From Gluconobacter thailandicus F149-1 = NBRC 100600 (GTDB lineage Bacteria; Pseudomonadota; Alphaproteobacteria; Acetobacterales; Acetobacteraceae): DNA of 64,000 nucleotides. Below, piece by piece: positions 52,024-60,782 of this stretch. Location: positions 1 through 64,000 of the forward strand of contig NZ_BANH01000005.1 of assembly GCF_000964465.1 (NCBI RefSeq), in the 5' to 3' direction. Numbering within the stretch: the first letter of the stretch is position 1; the number at the start of each line of letters is the position of its first letter. A model generated the notes under the pieces. It was not told the origin of the DNA. It did no database searches and worked only from the letters and a program-made list of their open reading frames with translations. A program made the translations under genes and the position numbers.

Positions 52024-53100
52024 GTGACCTTTTCTCTCAATACTGTCCGTTACCTTAAGACGGGACTTGTGATGGCCGGTATCGTCACAGGCCTCCTGTT
52101 TGTGGACACCCTGCTGTGGTGGCGTACAACCCATACGATCGAGACAGGAATCGAAGCCCGTCGCGCAGAACTTCAGGCCGCCGGATGGGCCACGACGGTT
52201 GAACAGATCACTCATGGTGGCTGGCCATTCGGCGCATGGGTCACACTGGCCTTCCCACACCTGCGTCATGACCGCTCTATTTCGGCTCCGTTTGAAGCTG
52301 GCTGGAGCGGAAAAGCCCTTCGCGTGGGGGGCTCATGGCTGGAACTGATACGAACAGGCTTTCCGGTATTTCTGCCTGGGCCCCACGCAGCACGTTTCAT
52401 CTCCCAAACCGTCCAAATGACGATTCTGTCTCAGAATCTGCATCTGCGTTTTTCCACAGACCACGAAACAACGTTCAAAGCCCCCTCTGCCCAGATCGCT
52501 CTGACAACACCCTCTCTGGATCAGTCAATTTCGGTCACAGAATTCTCCGGACGCCTGTTCACAGCCCCTGACGCCCCTCACGATGCAACACGCCTAGGCC
52601 TCGAACTGTCTGCCCGAACACTGCGTTCGCCAGCACTCGATCCACTCAAGCTCGCTTTACGAGACGCCCGGCTCGTAGCAGCCCTGACATCCTCGACCCG
52701 AAAAGATGTAACACCCTTCTTTTCACTGGAGGGATATGACCGGCTGCTGCTCCAGACAGCGGCTGTCTCATTCGGCCCAGATCATCATGCCAGTCGCCTG
52801 TCCTCCTCTGGAATGCTCGAATTGCCAGCCTTCACCGGCCACCTCACCTTTAGCCTGCTCAACTGGCATGATGCGGCAGAACAGCTTCTGAACACGACGT
52901 CCGTCCGAACCTCGCTGGCACCAGATCTGCAGGCCATCCTTGAACGTGTCCTGCACGCAGAGCCTTCGCCCGCGCTACGCAATGACCTGCCGCTAGTCTT
53001 TGATGTTCCGGTCATTCAGGGGCAATTCCCATTGTCTCTGGACGCGTTTCTGCAAAATATTTCCACACACAAAATTGACGGATCACATTCGCGAGAGTAG
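52024..53100 (+). CDS. DUF2125 protein
   Basis: A 358-residue protein with an N-terminal membrane segment (about 12-32) and a predicted periplasmic beta-rich part. GWATTVEQITHGGWPFGAWVTLAFPHL resembles the DUF2125 N-terminus (quoted in part). The family is found mainly in alphaproteobacteria and has no known function. It starts with GTG at 52024, with AGG upstream. Confidence 0.75.
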   Translation: MTFSLNTVRYLKTGLVMAGIVTGLLFVDTLLWWRTTHTIETGIEARRAELQAAGWATTVEQITHGGWPFGAWVTLAFPHLRHDRSISAPFEAGWSGKALRVGGSWLELIRTGFPVFLPGPHAARFISQTVQMTILSQNLHLRFSTDHETTFKAPSAQIALTTPSLDQSISVTEFSGRLFTAPDAPHDATRLGLELSARTLRSPALDPLKLALRDARLVAALTSSTRKDVTPFFSLEGYDRLLLQTAAVSFGPDHHASRLSSSGMLELPAFTGHLTFSLLNWHDAAEQLLNTTSVRTSLAPDLQAILERVLHAEPSPALRNDLPLVFDVPVIQGQFPLSLDAFLQNISTHKIDGSHSRE

Positions 53101-53115
53101 ACGCGGGGACATGTC

Positions 53116-53129
53116 TTGATCTTTGTCAA
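53116..53129. promoter_or_regulatory. FNR/ANR-type box upstream of the bd oxidase operon
   Basis: TTGAT, four bases, GTCAA: one mismatch from the consensus TTGAT-N4-ATCAA. It lies 183 bases before the cioA start in a 211-base gap with no gene. Control of bd oxidases by FNR-type oxygen sensors is well known; direct binding here is inferred. Confidence 0.6.
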
Positions 53130-53311
53130 AATCGTGGCCTTCGCGAAAACTTTCGTTGTGCTGCGGCTTTCAGAGCTCAGGTCCGGGTCATGTGTGCGGT
53201 GCGGCGCGCGTGATCTTCGCTCTTTTCCTGACTTCTAAGGCGTGAACGTAGCTGACGGGTCCTTCCGGACTGGTTCTGCGGTCCGTCGTCCAAGCAGAAG
53301 GCACAATCGCA

Positions 53312-54736
53312 ATGTTCGGCCTGTCGGCTTTATTTCTCGCGCGATTCCAGTTCGCGTTTACAGTCGGGTTTCACATCGTGTTTCCCGCATTCTCGATCGG
53401 GCTCGCTGCCTATCTTGCGGTTCTTGAAGGCCTCTGGCTCAAGACCGGACGCAGCGCCTACCTGGACCTCTTCAAATACTGGCTGAAAATCTTCTCCGTC
53501 GTGTTCGCGATGGGTGTGGTGTCTGGCCTGGTCATGTCCTACGAGTTTGGAACCAACTGGTCCCAGTTCTCGCAGAAGGCTGGCCCCATCCTTGGCCCGA
53601 TGCTGGCCTACGAAGTGATGACGGCCTTCTTCCTTGAAGCCGGCTTCCTCGGCGTCATGATGTTTGGCCTCAACCGCGTAGGCAAAGGGCTGCACTTTGG
53701 CGCAACCTGCATGGTCTCGATCGGTACGCTGATCTCCATGACGTGGATTCTCGCCTCCAACTCCTGGATGCAGACGCCTCAGGGCTACATCATCGATGAA
53801 GCCACGGGCCGCTTCCTGCCGGGCAACTGGTGGCAGATCATCTTCAACCCGTCCTTCCCGTTCCGCCTCGTGCACATGGGACTGGCAGCCTTCCTGTCCG
53901 TCGCGTTCATCGTAGCTGGCGTCGCTGGCTGGCATCTGCTGAAGGCCCGTCGTGAAGGCCGTCAGGCATCCGAACAGGTTCGTCTGATGTTCTCCATGGC
54001 AATGTGGATGGCTGCGATCGTTGCTCCGGTTCAGTTCCTGGCGGGTGACACGCAGGGTCTGAACACGCTGGAATACCAGCCTGCCAAGATCGCTGCCATG
54101 GAAGGTGACTGGGACTCTGAAGGCCGCGCGCCGGAAATCCTGTTCGGTATTCCGGACATGGAAAACGAGACGACGCACTACAAGGTCCAGATCCCGCTTC
54201 TCGGTTCCCTGATCCTGACGCACAGCCTTGATGGCAAGGTGCCGGGCCTGAAGGACTACCCGAAGGATCTGCGCCCGTACTCGCCGCTGCTGTTCTTCTC
54301 CTTCCGCATCATGATTGCGCTTGGCTCGCTCATGGTTCTGGTCGGCCTGTGGTCTCTCTTCCTGCGCTGGAAGGGCAGCCTGTACGACAATGCAATGCTG
54401 CATCGTGTCGCACTCTGGATGTCTCCGGCTGGCTTCGTCGCTCTGCTCTGCGGCTGGATCACGACCGAGGTGGGCCGTCAGCCCTTCACGGTTTATGGTC
54501 TGCTCAAGACGTCTGACAGCGTGTCCCAGATCGCCCTGCCGAGCATGGCAACGTCCATGATTGCATTCGTGATCGTGTACTTCATTGTCTTTGCAGGCGG
54601 CATCACGATCCTGCTGCGCAGCTTTGCCCAGGAACCGCATCCGGGTGAAGAAGGTCCGTCCGAGCACGAACCGCAGATGTCTGCCGGGACAACGCAGGTT
54701 TCCCATCACCCTCACAATGCTGGTCTGGCGGAGTAA
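53312..54736 (+). CDS. cioA: Cyanide-insensitive bd-type quinol oxidase subunit I
   Basis: A 474-residue CydA-family subunit that oxidises quinol and reduces O2 without pumping protons. Nine or so membrane helices; RFQFAFTVGFHIVFPAFSIG near the N-terminus holds the first heme-ligand His, and GWITTEVGRQPF marks the end of the Q-loop region. The Q-loop is short, as in CIO enzymes, and length (474) fits. The DUF2474 gene downstream supports the CIO class. In acetic acid bacteria this enzyme bypasses the bo3 oxidase and helps growth at low pH. Confidence 0.93.
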   Translation: MFGLSALFLARFQFAFTVGFHIVFPAFSIGLAAYLAVLEGLWLKTGRSAYLDLFKYWLKIFSVVFAMGVVSGLVMSYEFGTNWSQFSQKAGPILGPMLAYEVMTAFFLEAGFLGVMMFGLNRVGKGLHFGATCMVSIGTLISMTWILASNSWMQTPQGYIIDEATGRFLPGNWWQIIFNPSFPFRLVHMGLAAFLSVAFIVAGVAGWHLLKARREGRQASEQVRLMFSMAMWMAAIVAPVQFLAGDTQGLNTLEYQPAKIAAMEGDWDSEGRAPEILFGIPDMENETTHYKVQIPLLGSLILTHSLDGKVPGLKDYPKDLRPYSPLLFFSFRIMIALGSLMVLVGLWSLFLRWKGSLYDNAMLHRVALWMSPAGFVALLCGWITTEVGRQPFTVYGLLKTSDSVSQIALPSMATSMIAFVIVYFIVFAGGITILLRSFAQEPHPGEEGPSEHEPQMSAGTTQVSHHPHNAGLAE

Positions 54737-54742
54737 GCGATC

Positions 54743-55768
54743 ATGACCGAAACCGCCGCTTTCTGGCTTCCCGTGGTCTGGGCCGTTCTCGCGGCCTCTG
54801 CCATCTTCCTTTACGTCATCCTTGACGGCTTTGACCTCGGCATCGGTGTCCTGTTCCTCAAGGAACGGGATCACGATCACCGCAACGTCATGGTCAACAC
54901 GGTCGCTCCTGTCTGGGACGGCAATGAAACCTGGATGATCTTTGGCGGCGCCGCCCTCTATGGCGTCTTTCCGGTCGCGTATGGCACCATCCTGCCAGCG
55001 CTTTACCTGCCAATCCTGTTCATGCTGCTGGCTCTCATTCTTCGCGGTGTCTCTTTTGAGTTCCGTTTCAAGATGAAGTCCCCCCGGTCCCAGTTCTTCT
55101 GGGATGCGTCCTTCTGCGGCGGCTCCATTGTCGCAGCCTTCATGCAGGGCGTTATCCTTGGCACGCTTGTTCAGGGCATCCCCGTCCAGAACAACGTGTT
55201 CGTTGGAACGTCGCTAGACTGGGTCACGCCGTTTGCCCTGTTCTGTGGCGCCGCAGTGACCATCGGCTACGCGCTTCTGGGCTCCACATGGCTGATCTGG
55301 CGTTGCGAAGGCGAACTGCAGGATACGATGCGTCGCGTCTCTTATGCGCTTGCTGGCCTGATGCTGCTGGCGATCGTCGCCGTCTCCGCATGGACGCCGC
55401 AGCTTCACACGACCTACATGCAGCATTGGCTTGAATGGCCGCAGCTTGCTCTGGTCCTGCCGGTTCCGGTTGCTGTCGTTGCTGTCGCTGGTGCGCTCTT
55501 CCTGGGCCTGCGTAACCGTAAGTCCCACCTGTTGCCGTTCATCGCGACACTGGGTCTGTTCTTCCTGTGCTTCTCCGGACTGGGGATCAATGTCTGGCCG
55601 TATATCGTGCCGCCGACAATCACCATCTGGCAGGCCTCTTCCCCGCCGAGCAGTCAGGCTTTCGTCCTGTTCGGTGCCATGTTCCTGCTGCCGGTCATCC
55701 TCGGATACACGATCTATTCCTATTATGTGTTCCGCGGAAAAGTGACGGCAGAGCATCACTACCACTGA
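54743..55768 (+). CDS. cioB: Cyanide-insensitive bd-type quinol oxidase subunit II
   Basis: A 341-residue CydB-family subunit, eight membrane helices. The N-terminal ILDGFDLGIGVLFL and WDGNETWMIFGGAALYGVFP are family signatures, and the C-terminal PVILGYTIYSYYVFRGKV is standard. It starts 6 bases after cioA. Confidence 0.94.
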   Translation: MTETAAFWLPVVWAVLAASAIFLYVILDGFDLGIGVLFLKERDHDHRNVMVNTVAPVWDGNETWMIFGGAALYGVFPVAYGTILPALYLPILFMLLALILRGVSFEFRFKMKSPRSQFFWDASFCGGSIVAAFMQGVILGTLVQGIPVQNNVFVGTSLDWVTPFALFCGAAVTIGYALLGSTWLIWRCEGELQDTMRRVSYALAGLMLLAIVAVSAWTPQLHTTYMQHWLEWPQLALVLPVPVAVVAVAGALFLGLRNRKSHLLPFIATLGLFFLCFSGLGINVWPYIVPPTITIWQASSPPSSQAFVLFGAMFLLPVILGYTIYSYYVFRGKVTAEHHYH

Positions 55769-55787
55769 TTTTCCGGGAGTTCGGACC

Positions 55788-55943
55788 ATGAGAATCGAGT
55801 ACGGAAAACCCGATCAGAAAACTGGCCCCGTTGCGTGGATGAAACGGGTCGGGTGGTTCGTTCTTTTCTGGGCCAGCGGCGTTCTCGTCGTTGGCGTGGG
55901 AGCCGAACTCCTCAAGAAAATCATTTTCGGCGGTCATCACTGA
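55788..55943 (+). CDS. DUF2474 small subunit of the bd oxidase
   Basis: A 51-residue protein, MRIEYGKPDQ at its start and one membrane helix (about residues 20-41) with FVLFWASGVLVVGVGAE, ending KKIIFGGHH. This short single-span pattern just downstream of cioB is the DUF2474 family, functionally like CydX of E. coli. It is too small for a usual open-frame cutoff. GGGAG lies 12 bases before the ATG. Confidence 0.85.
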   Translation: MRIEYGKPDQKTGPVAWMKRVGWFVLFWASGVLVVGVGAELLKKIIFGGHH

Positions 55944-55958
55944 CCTACCCCGGAACAA

Positions 55959-55990
55959 AAAACCCCGCCTTACAAGGGCGGGGTTTTTTG
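55959..55990 (+). terminator. Terminator of the bd oxidase operon
   Basis: AACCCCGCC, loop TTACAA, GGGCGGGGTTTTTTG: a strong GC stem with U-run 18 bases after the DUF2474 stop. The A-run on the left lets it also end the minus-strand gloB transcript. Confidence 0.9.
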
Positions 55991-55996
55991 TTGCCT

Positions 55997-56713
55997 TCAG
56001 AAGGTATCTTTCTGAAGGCGCAATTCTGAAAAGCGAGCGACATCTGATGCTCTCAGAAACGGGTTCGTTGCCCGCTCGGTGCCAAGAGAGACTGGCAAAG
56101 TCGGGCGCCCTGCTTCCAGAAGCGTTTCGACTTCAGCAGCCCGGGCCTTGAGGGCTGGGTTGTCCGGCTCAACATGCAACGCGAAGGCGATGTTGGAGCG
56201 GGTATATTCGTGCCCTGCACAAACCAGCGTATCATCTGGAAGGACATCATAACGATGCAGACTCCGGAACAGCTCCTCTGCCGTCCCTTCGAGCAGACGC
56301 CCACATCCCGCGCTGAACAAAACATCCCCGCAGAAAAGCGCGGGCACTTCCGGGACAACATAGGACAGATGCCCCACAGCGTGGCCCGGCGTCAGCAGAA
56401 CCTCTACGGCCACGTCACCAATAAAAAACGTGTCTCCATCTTCAAGGCCACGATCCAGTCGAGGCAGCCATTCCGGCTTCTGGGATGGGCCGAACACCTT
56501 CGCCCCGTAGCGTTCCCGCAAAGCATTCACCCCGCCCGTATGATCCGCGTGATGATGGGTCAGAAGGATCAGATCCAGTCGACCTTCACCCAGAAGGTCG
56601 ATCACCGGCCCTGCCCCACCAGGGTCCACGACAGCGCGCGACCCATCACCGGCCGTCAGAAGCCAGACATAATTATCTGACAGAACCGGGATAGCTTGAA
56701 TATCGAGTGACAT
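55997..56713 (-). CDS. gloB: Hydroxyacylglutathione hydrolase (glyoxalase II)
   Basis: A 238-residue metallo-beta-lactamase-fold enzyme that frees lactate and glutathione from S-lactoylglutathione. The metal motif THHHADHTGGV near residue 51, the GHAVGHLSY His and the CAGHEY segment near 166 are present. Length is standard. It is divergent from a methyltransferase gene, a common alphaproteobacterial pair. Confidence 0.94.
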   Translation of the reverse strand: MSLDIQAIPVLSDNYVWLLTAGDGSRAVVDPGGAGPVIDLLGEGRLDLILLTHHHADHTGGVNALRERYGAKVFGPSQKPEWLPRLDRGLEDGDTFFIGDVAVEVLLTPGHAVGHLSYVVPEVPALFCGDVLFSAGCGRLLEGTAEELFRSLHRYDVLPDDTLVCAGHEYTRSNIAFALHVEPDNPALKARAAEVETLLEAGRPTLPVSLGTERATNPFLRASDVARFSELRLQKDTF

Positions 56714-56745
56714 GACGGTTCCCCTGAACTTCGCTTGCTGATTAG

Positions 56746-57471
56746 ATGCATATCATGCTGACGCGCCTGACACGTTCCCGTTCCGAAGATGCCGCGGCCT
56801 TTTACGAAAGCCGGACAGGAGTGCGTACCGCCGCGCTCCTGAACCGGCGACTGCAGGCCATATTGCCAGATCTCCGGGCACGTCGCCTGCTCGGCATAGG
56901 CTATCCCGGCCCCTATCTTCCCGCCAATGCGGGCTATGCGGTTTCGGGGCGCCTCCAGCATCCACAGACCCAGCGACCTTTTCCTCAGACACTTCAGGAT
57001 TGCCTCGTTGATAGTGGGCGCCTGCCTTTCGATGACCTGTCGATGGACACGGTCCTGGCCGTCCATGGGCTCGAATTTACCCGCTCGGCTCCGGATTTTC
57101 TGCGTGCCATCTGGAAAGTCATGACCGATGACGGGCAACTGATCCTTATTGTCCCGAACCGCTCCGGCTACTGGGCCCATACGGACGCAACGCCCTTCGG
57201 TCACGGTACCCCTTTCAGTACGGCGCAACTCACCCGTCTGCTGGAACAGGGGCTGTTCTGCATTGAGCAGCACACAGGCGCTCTCATGGCACCCCCTGCG
57301 CTTCTTTCCAGAATTTCGGGCACCCTTCCCGAGCGCGTGGGAAAAATAACGCATTATCCCTGTGCGGGCGTGCATATCGTCGTCGCGCGCAAGAATGTCT
57401 ATGCCGGACTACCACTTATGGAAGAAAAGGCCCGTACAGCCGTTCCCAGACAGCTTGCGGAACCTGCCTGA
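56746..57471 (+). CDS. SAM-dependent methyltransferase (type 11-like)
   Basis: A 241-residue protein with a class I methyltransferase core: LLGIGYPGPYLP at motif I, DTVLAVHGLEFTRS at motif III/IV and a basic C-terminus. Substrate is not known. It usually sits beside gloB in alphaproteobacteria. Confidence 0.8.
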   Translation: MHIMLTRLTRSRSEDAAAFYESRTGVRTAALLNRRLQAILPDLRARRLLGIGYPGPYLPANAGYAVSGRLQHPQTQRPFPQTLQDCLVDSGRLPFDDLSMDTVLAVHGLEFTRSAPDFLRAIWKVMTDDGQLILIVPNRSGYWAHTDATPFGHGTPFSTAQLTRLLEQGLFCIEQHTGALMAPPALLSRISGTLPERVGKITHYPCAGVHIVVARKNVYAGLPLMEEKARTAVPRQLAEPA

Positions 57472-57532
57472 AAAACGCCTTCTTTGTGGCGAATTCTTGA
57501 CCCTAGCTTTCTGTGCCGTAAGAGTGCGTCCC

Positions 57533-58210
57533 ATGTCGTTGATCCAGTCCTTCAAGCTCGTCCTGTCGCCGCCGCATCGCGCCGCGACTCCCTTCCTCGC
57601 CGCCGGCGCCCTCGTCGGGCTCATCGGTCGGGCGACGCCGTGGCGCTTTACGCGTCTTCTCGGCAAGGCAGGCATCGCGTTCTCCGCGTTCTGCCTGTAC
57701 TTCTTCCGTGACCCGAAGCGCACACCGCCGCCGGGTGCAAACCTGGTTCTGGCTTCAGCCGATGGCCGTGTTACAGGCGTGTCTCTGGTTTCGCCACCAC
57801 CGGCTCTGGAAATGGGCACCACACCAGTCTGGCGCGTCTCGACGTTCCTGTCCGTCCTGGATGTCCACATCAACCGGATGCCAGTCGCCGGGCAGGTCAC
57901 GAAGATTGCCTATCATGCAGGCAAGTTCCTGAATGCCAGCCTCGACAAGGCGTCCGAACATAACGAGCGCAACGAAATCCGCCTGACGCTTCCGGACGGC
58001 CGCAATATCGGCGTCGTGCAGATCGCAGGCCTGATTGCCCGCCGTATTCTCTGCTTCGTGGAAGAAGGCGATCATCTGGAAGCTGGCGAGCGTTTCGGCC
58101 TGATCCGCTTTGGCTCTCGCACTGACGTATATCTGCCGCCTGGTGTTGAGCCGATCGTTGTTGAAGGGCAGACCATGATCGGGGGCGAAACCGTCCTGGC
58201 GAAACTCTGA
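57533..58210 (+). CDS. psd: Phosphatidylserine decarboxylase proenzyme (short type)
   Basis: A 225-residue pyruvoyl enzyme that makes phosphatidylethanolamine. The self-cleavage site is Gly194-Ser195 in LIRFGSRTDVY, and VHINRMPVAGQV near residue 111 with EHNERNE near 142 are family signatures. The short length is typical of the alphaproteobacterial class. The ATG at 57533 begins the conserved N-terminus; the frame is open 57 codons earlier. pssA follows after 14 bases. Confidence 0.93.
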   Translation: MSLIQSFKLVLSPPHRAATPFLAAGALVGLIGRATPWRFTRLLGKAGIAFSAFCLYFFRDPKRTPPPGANLVLASADGRVTGVSLVSPPPALEMGTTPVWRVSTFLSVLDVHINRMPVAGQVTKIAYHAGKFLNASLDKASEHNERNEIRLTLPDGRNIGVVQIAGLIARRILCFVEEGDHLEAGERFGLIRFGSRTDVYLPPGVEPIVVEGQTMIGGETVLAKL

Positions 58211-58224
58211 GCCAGACCGCGCCC

Positions 58225-59106
58225 ATGACCATTCCCGAGACGGCTGAACTCAACCGTCCAGCCCGACGCCGTCGTATTCGCCGCAGACTGCGCCGTATGG
58301 GACGTACTCCCCGCACCCGCGTGCGGGGACCGTCTTTCAACCGGCTGATCCCCAACATCCTGACCATGCTTGGCCTCTGCGCTGGCCTGAGCGGGATGCG
58401 CTTTGCACTGGAACACCAGTTCGCCCACGCGGCAGTCGCTCTTCTCATCGCGGCCTGTATCGACGGGCTTGACGGACGGATTGCACGCCTCCTGCGCGGA
58501 ACCACACGGTTTGGCGCAGAATTCGACAGTCTGTCTGACTTCGTGTGCTTTGGCGTTGCGCCGTCTTTTGTGCTGCTGATGTGGTGCCTTGAAGATGCCG
58601 GACGTTATGCCTTCGTGCCGTGCATCATGTTCACAGTCTGCATGGCGCTGCGTCTGGCGCGCTTTAATGCGAGCCTCGATGACGATGACAAGCCGGACTA
58701 TTCCGCGAACTTCTTCACAGGTGTTCCCGCTCCGGCAGGAGCAGGCATCGTGCTCTTTCCAGTCTTTCTGGGACTGGAAGCGGACCGTATGCATGCCGAT
58801 GGTCTTGCTGCCCTCGCCCGTGAGCCGATTGTTTCCGCCATCTGCCTTATCCTGACAGCACTTCTGCTGGTTTCCACATTACCAGTCTGGTCCTTCAAGA
58901 ACTTCAAGGTTCCAGCCCGCTACGTGCTTCCGCTGATGCTGGGAACCGGCCTTTACGCCGCTGTTCTCGTTGCTGACCCGTGGGGAGCCCTTGCTGCGGC
59001 TGGTCTGTTCTATGTCGCCATTCTGCCGTTTTCCCGCCGGTCCTATCACCGGTTAAGAAAAGCAGCCGAGGACATGTCCGAGACGGTTGAAGAAGAAACC
59101 GCCTGA
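58225..59106 (+). CDS. pssA: CDP-diacylglycerol-serine O-phosphatidyltransferase
   Basis: A 293-residue membrane enzyme that forms phosphatidylserine, the substrate of Psd. The CDP-alcohol phosphotransferase motif DGLDGRIARLLRG then FGAEFDSLSD is near residue 85. A basic N-terminal segment of about 35 residues precedes the helices. psd and pssA form one operon. Confidence 0.94.
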   Translation: MTIPETAELNRPARRRRIRRRLRRMGRTPRTRVRGPSFNRLIPNILTMLGLCAGLSGMRFALEHQFAHAAVALLIAACIDGLDGRIARLLRGTTRFGAEFDSLSDFVCFGVAPSFVLLMWCLEDAGRYAFVPCIMFTVCMALRLARFNASLDDDDKPDYSANFFTGVPAPAGAGIVLFPVFLGLEADRMHADGLAALAREPIVSAICLILTALLLVSTLPVWSFKNFKVPARYVLPLMLGTGLYAAVLVADPWGALAAAGLFYVAILPFSRRSYHRLRKAAEDMSETVEEETA

Positions 59107-59111
59107 AACAG

Positions 59112-59142
59112 AAAAAGCCGCCGGAGACCCCGGCGGCTTTTT
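59112..59142 (+). terminator. Terminator after pssA
   Basis: AAAAAGCCGCCGG, loop AGACC, CCGGCGGCTTTTT then more T: a strong 13-pair stem with U-run 5 bases after the pssA stop. Confidence 0.92.
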
Positions 59143-59187
59143 TTTAATCTATAAGGCCGAAGACACTCTCCGGCCTTCAAAACACTC

Positions 59188-60123
59188 TTATTCCGTTACA
59201 TCCCAGAGCCATGCCGCGCCGCGAACGCCAGAGCTGTCACCGTGCAGGTTCTTCACGATCGGCGTCGTGCAGACAGGCGTAATGACGTGCTTGCTCAACA
59301 GGGGCGGAACGCGATCATAGAGCGACGCAAGGTTCGAAATGCCGCCCCCCACAACAATAACGTCCGGGTCAAGAAAGTTGATCGCCAGCGAACATGCACG
59401 AGCAAAGCGTTCCATGTAACGATTAAGCGCTGCAATCGCAGCCTGATCCCCGTTCGCAGCCGCATCTTCAATGCCCGCAGTGTTCCGGTTGCCGTCGCCT
59501 TTCCAGTCCGCAGCAAGCGCTGGACCCGACAGATAGCGCTCCATGCACCCTTTGTTGCCACAGAAGCACGGGCGCGGCTCGCCATCTTCCGGCAGAGGCC
59601 AGGGAAGCGGAAGGTGACCCCACTCACCTGCAATGTGATGCCGCCCCTCAATGACCCGACCATTGTTCACAATGCCCGCACCCATGCCAGTTCCGACAAT
59701 GATACCGAACACTGTCTGAGCACCCTTCGCAGCCCCGTCTGCCGCTTCTGAAAGTGCAAAGCAGTTTGCATCATTCTCGGTGCGGACCGGGCGGGCCAGA
59801 GCGGATTCCAGATCCATGCCGAAAGGCTGGTCATTCAGCCACGTGGCATTGGCATTCTTGATCAGACCCGTTTCCGGAGAAATGGACCCGGGAATACCGA
59901 TCCCCAGCGTGGACGTACTCTGACCGGCAGACACGCGGTGACTTGGAACAGCCCCCAGACGATGGTCCACGCTCGTTACGAGATCACGGATTGCAAGAAT
60001 AGCTTCCGGATAGACACCCGGATTAGGAATGCGCTCACGCAGGACAAGCTCGCCCTGGCGATTGAGAACTGCGATCTCGATCTTCGTTCCACCGAGATCG
60101 ATACCAAGGCGATAATCAGCCAT
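59188..60123 (-). CDS. ROK-family sugar kinase
   Basis: A 311-residue sugar kinase. N-terminal DLGGTKIEIAVL binds ATP, TENDANCFALSEAADGAAKG has the catalytic Asp, and the ROK zinc site is GHLPLPWP then CFCGNKGCMERYLSG. The substrate is probably fructose, mannose or N-acetylglucosamine/glucose; sequence alone does not settle it. The ATG at 60123 begins the fold. Confidence 0.9.
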   Translation of the reverse strand: MADYRLGIDLGGTKIEIAVLNRQGELVLRERIPNPGVYPEAILAIRDLVTSVDHRLGAVPSHRVSAGQSTSTLGIGIPGSISPETGLIKNANATWLNDQPFGMDLESALARPVRTENDANCFALSEAADGAAKGAQTVFGIIVGTGMGAGIVNNGRVIEGRHHIAGEWGHLPLPWPLPEDGEPRPCFCGNKGCMERYLSGPALAADWKGDGNRNTAGIEDAAANGDQAAIAALNRYMERFARACSLAINFLDPDVIVVGGGISNLASLYDRVPPLLSKHVITPVCTTPIVKNLHGDSSGVRGAAWLWDVTE

Positions 60124-60296
60124 TTCATGCCCTGTACTGTTTTGATGGCTCCCGACACGGGTAGCCAGACACGGATTAACGCACTGTATGCGCCAGTCTG
60201 CTTGAACGGGAAAGCCTCTGCGGGCAAGTCGTCCCATCACAAAAAAACAATGTTTCTGTTTTTAGCGACATGACCGGACACAAAAGCCGGACGTTT

Positions 60297-60782
60297 TCAG
60301 CGTCCAGCCAACCGCTGCATACCTGAAAGAATATCCTGCGCAGACGGCGGACAGCCGGGAATGGTCTTGCGAACCTGCGTCAGGGCCTTGAGGCCTCCAA
60401 GCGTGGCGTATCCAGCCCCGAACAGGCCACCATCGATCGCACAGGCCCCAACGGCGACCAGGCTTTTCCCCGGCGGCATGGCTTTCCAGACGCGATCAAG
60501 CATCTGCACGCAGGCGCGACTCATGGCACCCGTCACCAGCAACCAGTCCGCATCCGCCGGATCGGCCACACGTCTGAAACCATATCGCTCAAGGGCAAAC
60601 GCCGAGCCGCACAGGCTCTCGACTTCCATGGCACACCCTTCGCAGCCACCAGTCTCAAGCACATACAGGCTGATCATCCCGGTTCGGGCGGGTGCATCAT
60701 TTTCCGGAGAGACCCTCCAGCGCGAGGCATCAATGAACGCATGCAGCACACTCAGCGGGCCGGTCTTCTGAAACACGCTCAC
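60297..60782 (-). CDS. Hydrogenase-4/complex I-like small subunit (HyfI/NuoB-like)
   Basis: A 161-residue protein with the [4Fe-4S] N2-type cysteines: Cys47 and Cys50 in GGCEGCAMEV, Cys114 in GACAIDGG and Cys144 in PGCPPSAQD. Its start overlaps the large-subunit stop (ATGA). Electron transfer to its partner is expected, but the partner lacks the metal site of true hydrogenases. It is the last gene of the operon. Confidence 0.85.
   Translation of the reverse strand: MSVFQKTGPLSVLHAFIDASRWRVSPENDAPARTGMISLYVLETGGCEGCAMEVESLCGSAFALERYGFRRVADPADADWLLVTGAMSRACVQMLDRVWKAMPPGKSLVAVGACAIDGGLFGAGYATLGGLKALTQVRKTIPGCPPSAQDILSGMQRLAGR

Noticed and set aside
53330-54880. 516-codon minus-strand open frame across cioA
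   Set aside because: Very His/Arg/Glu-rich translation without any domain, antisense to an intact cioA.
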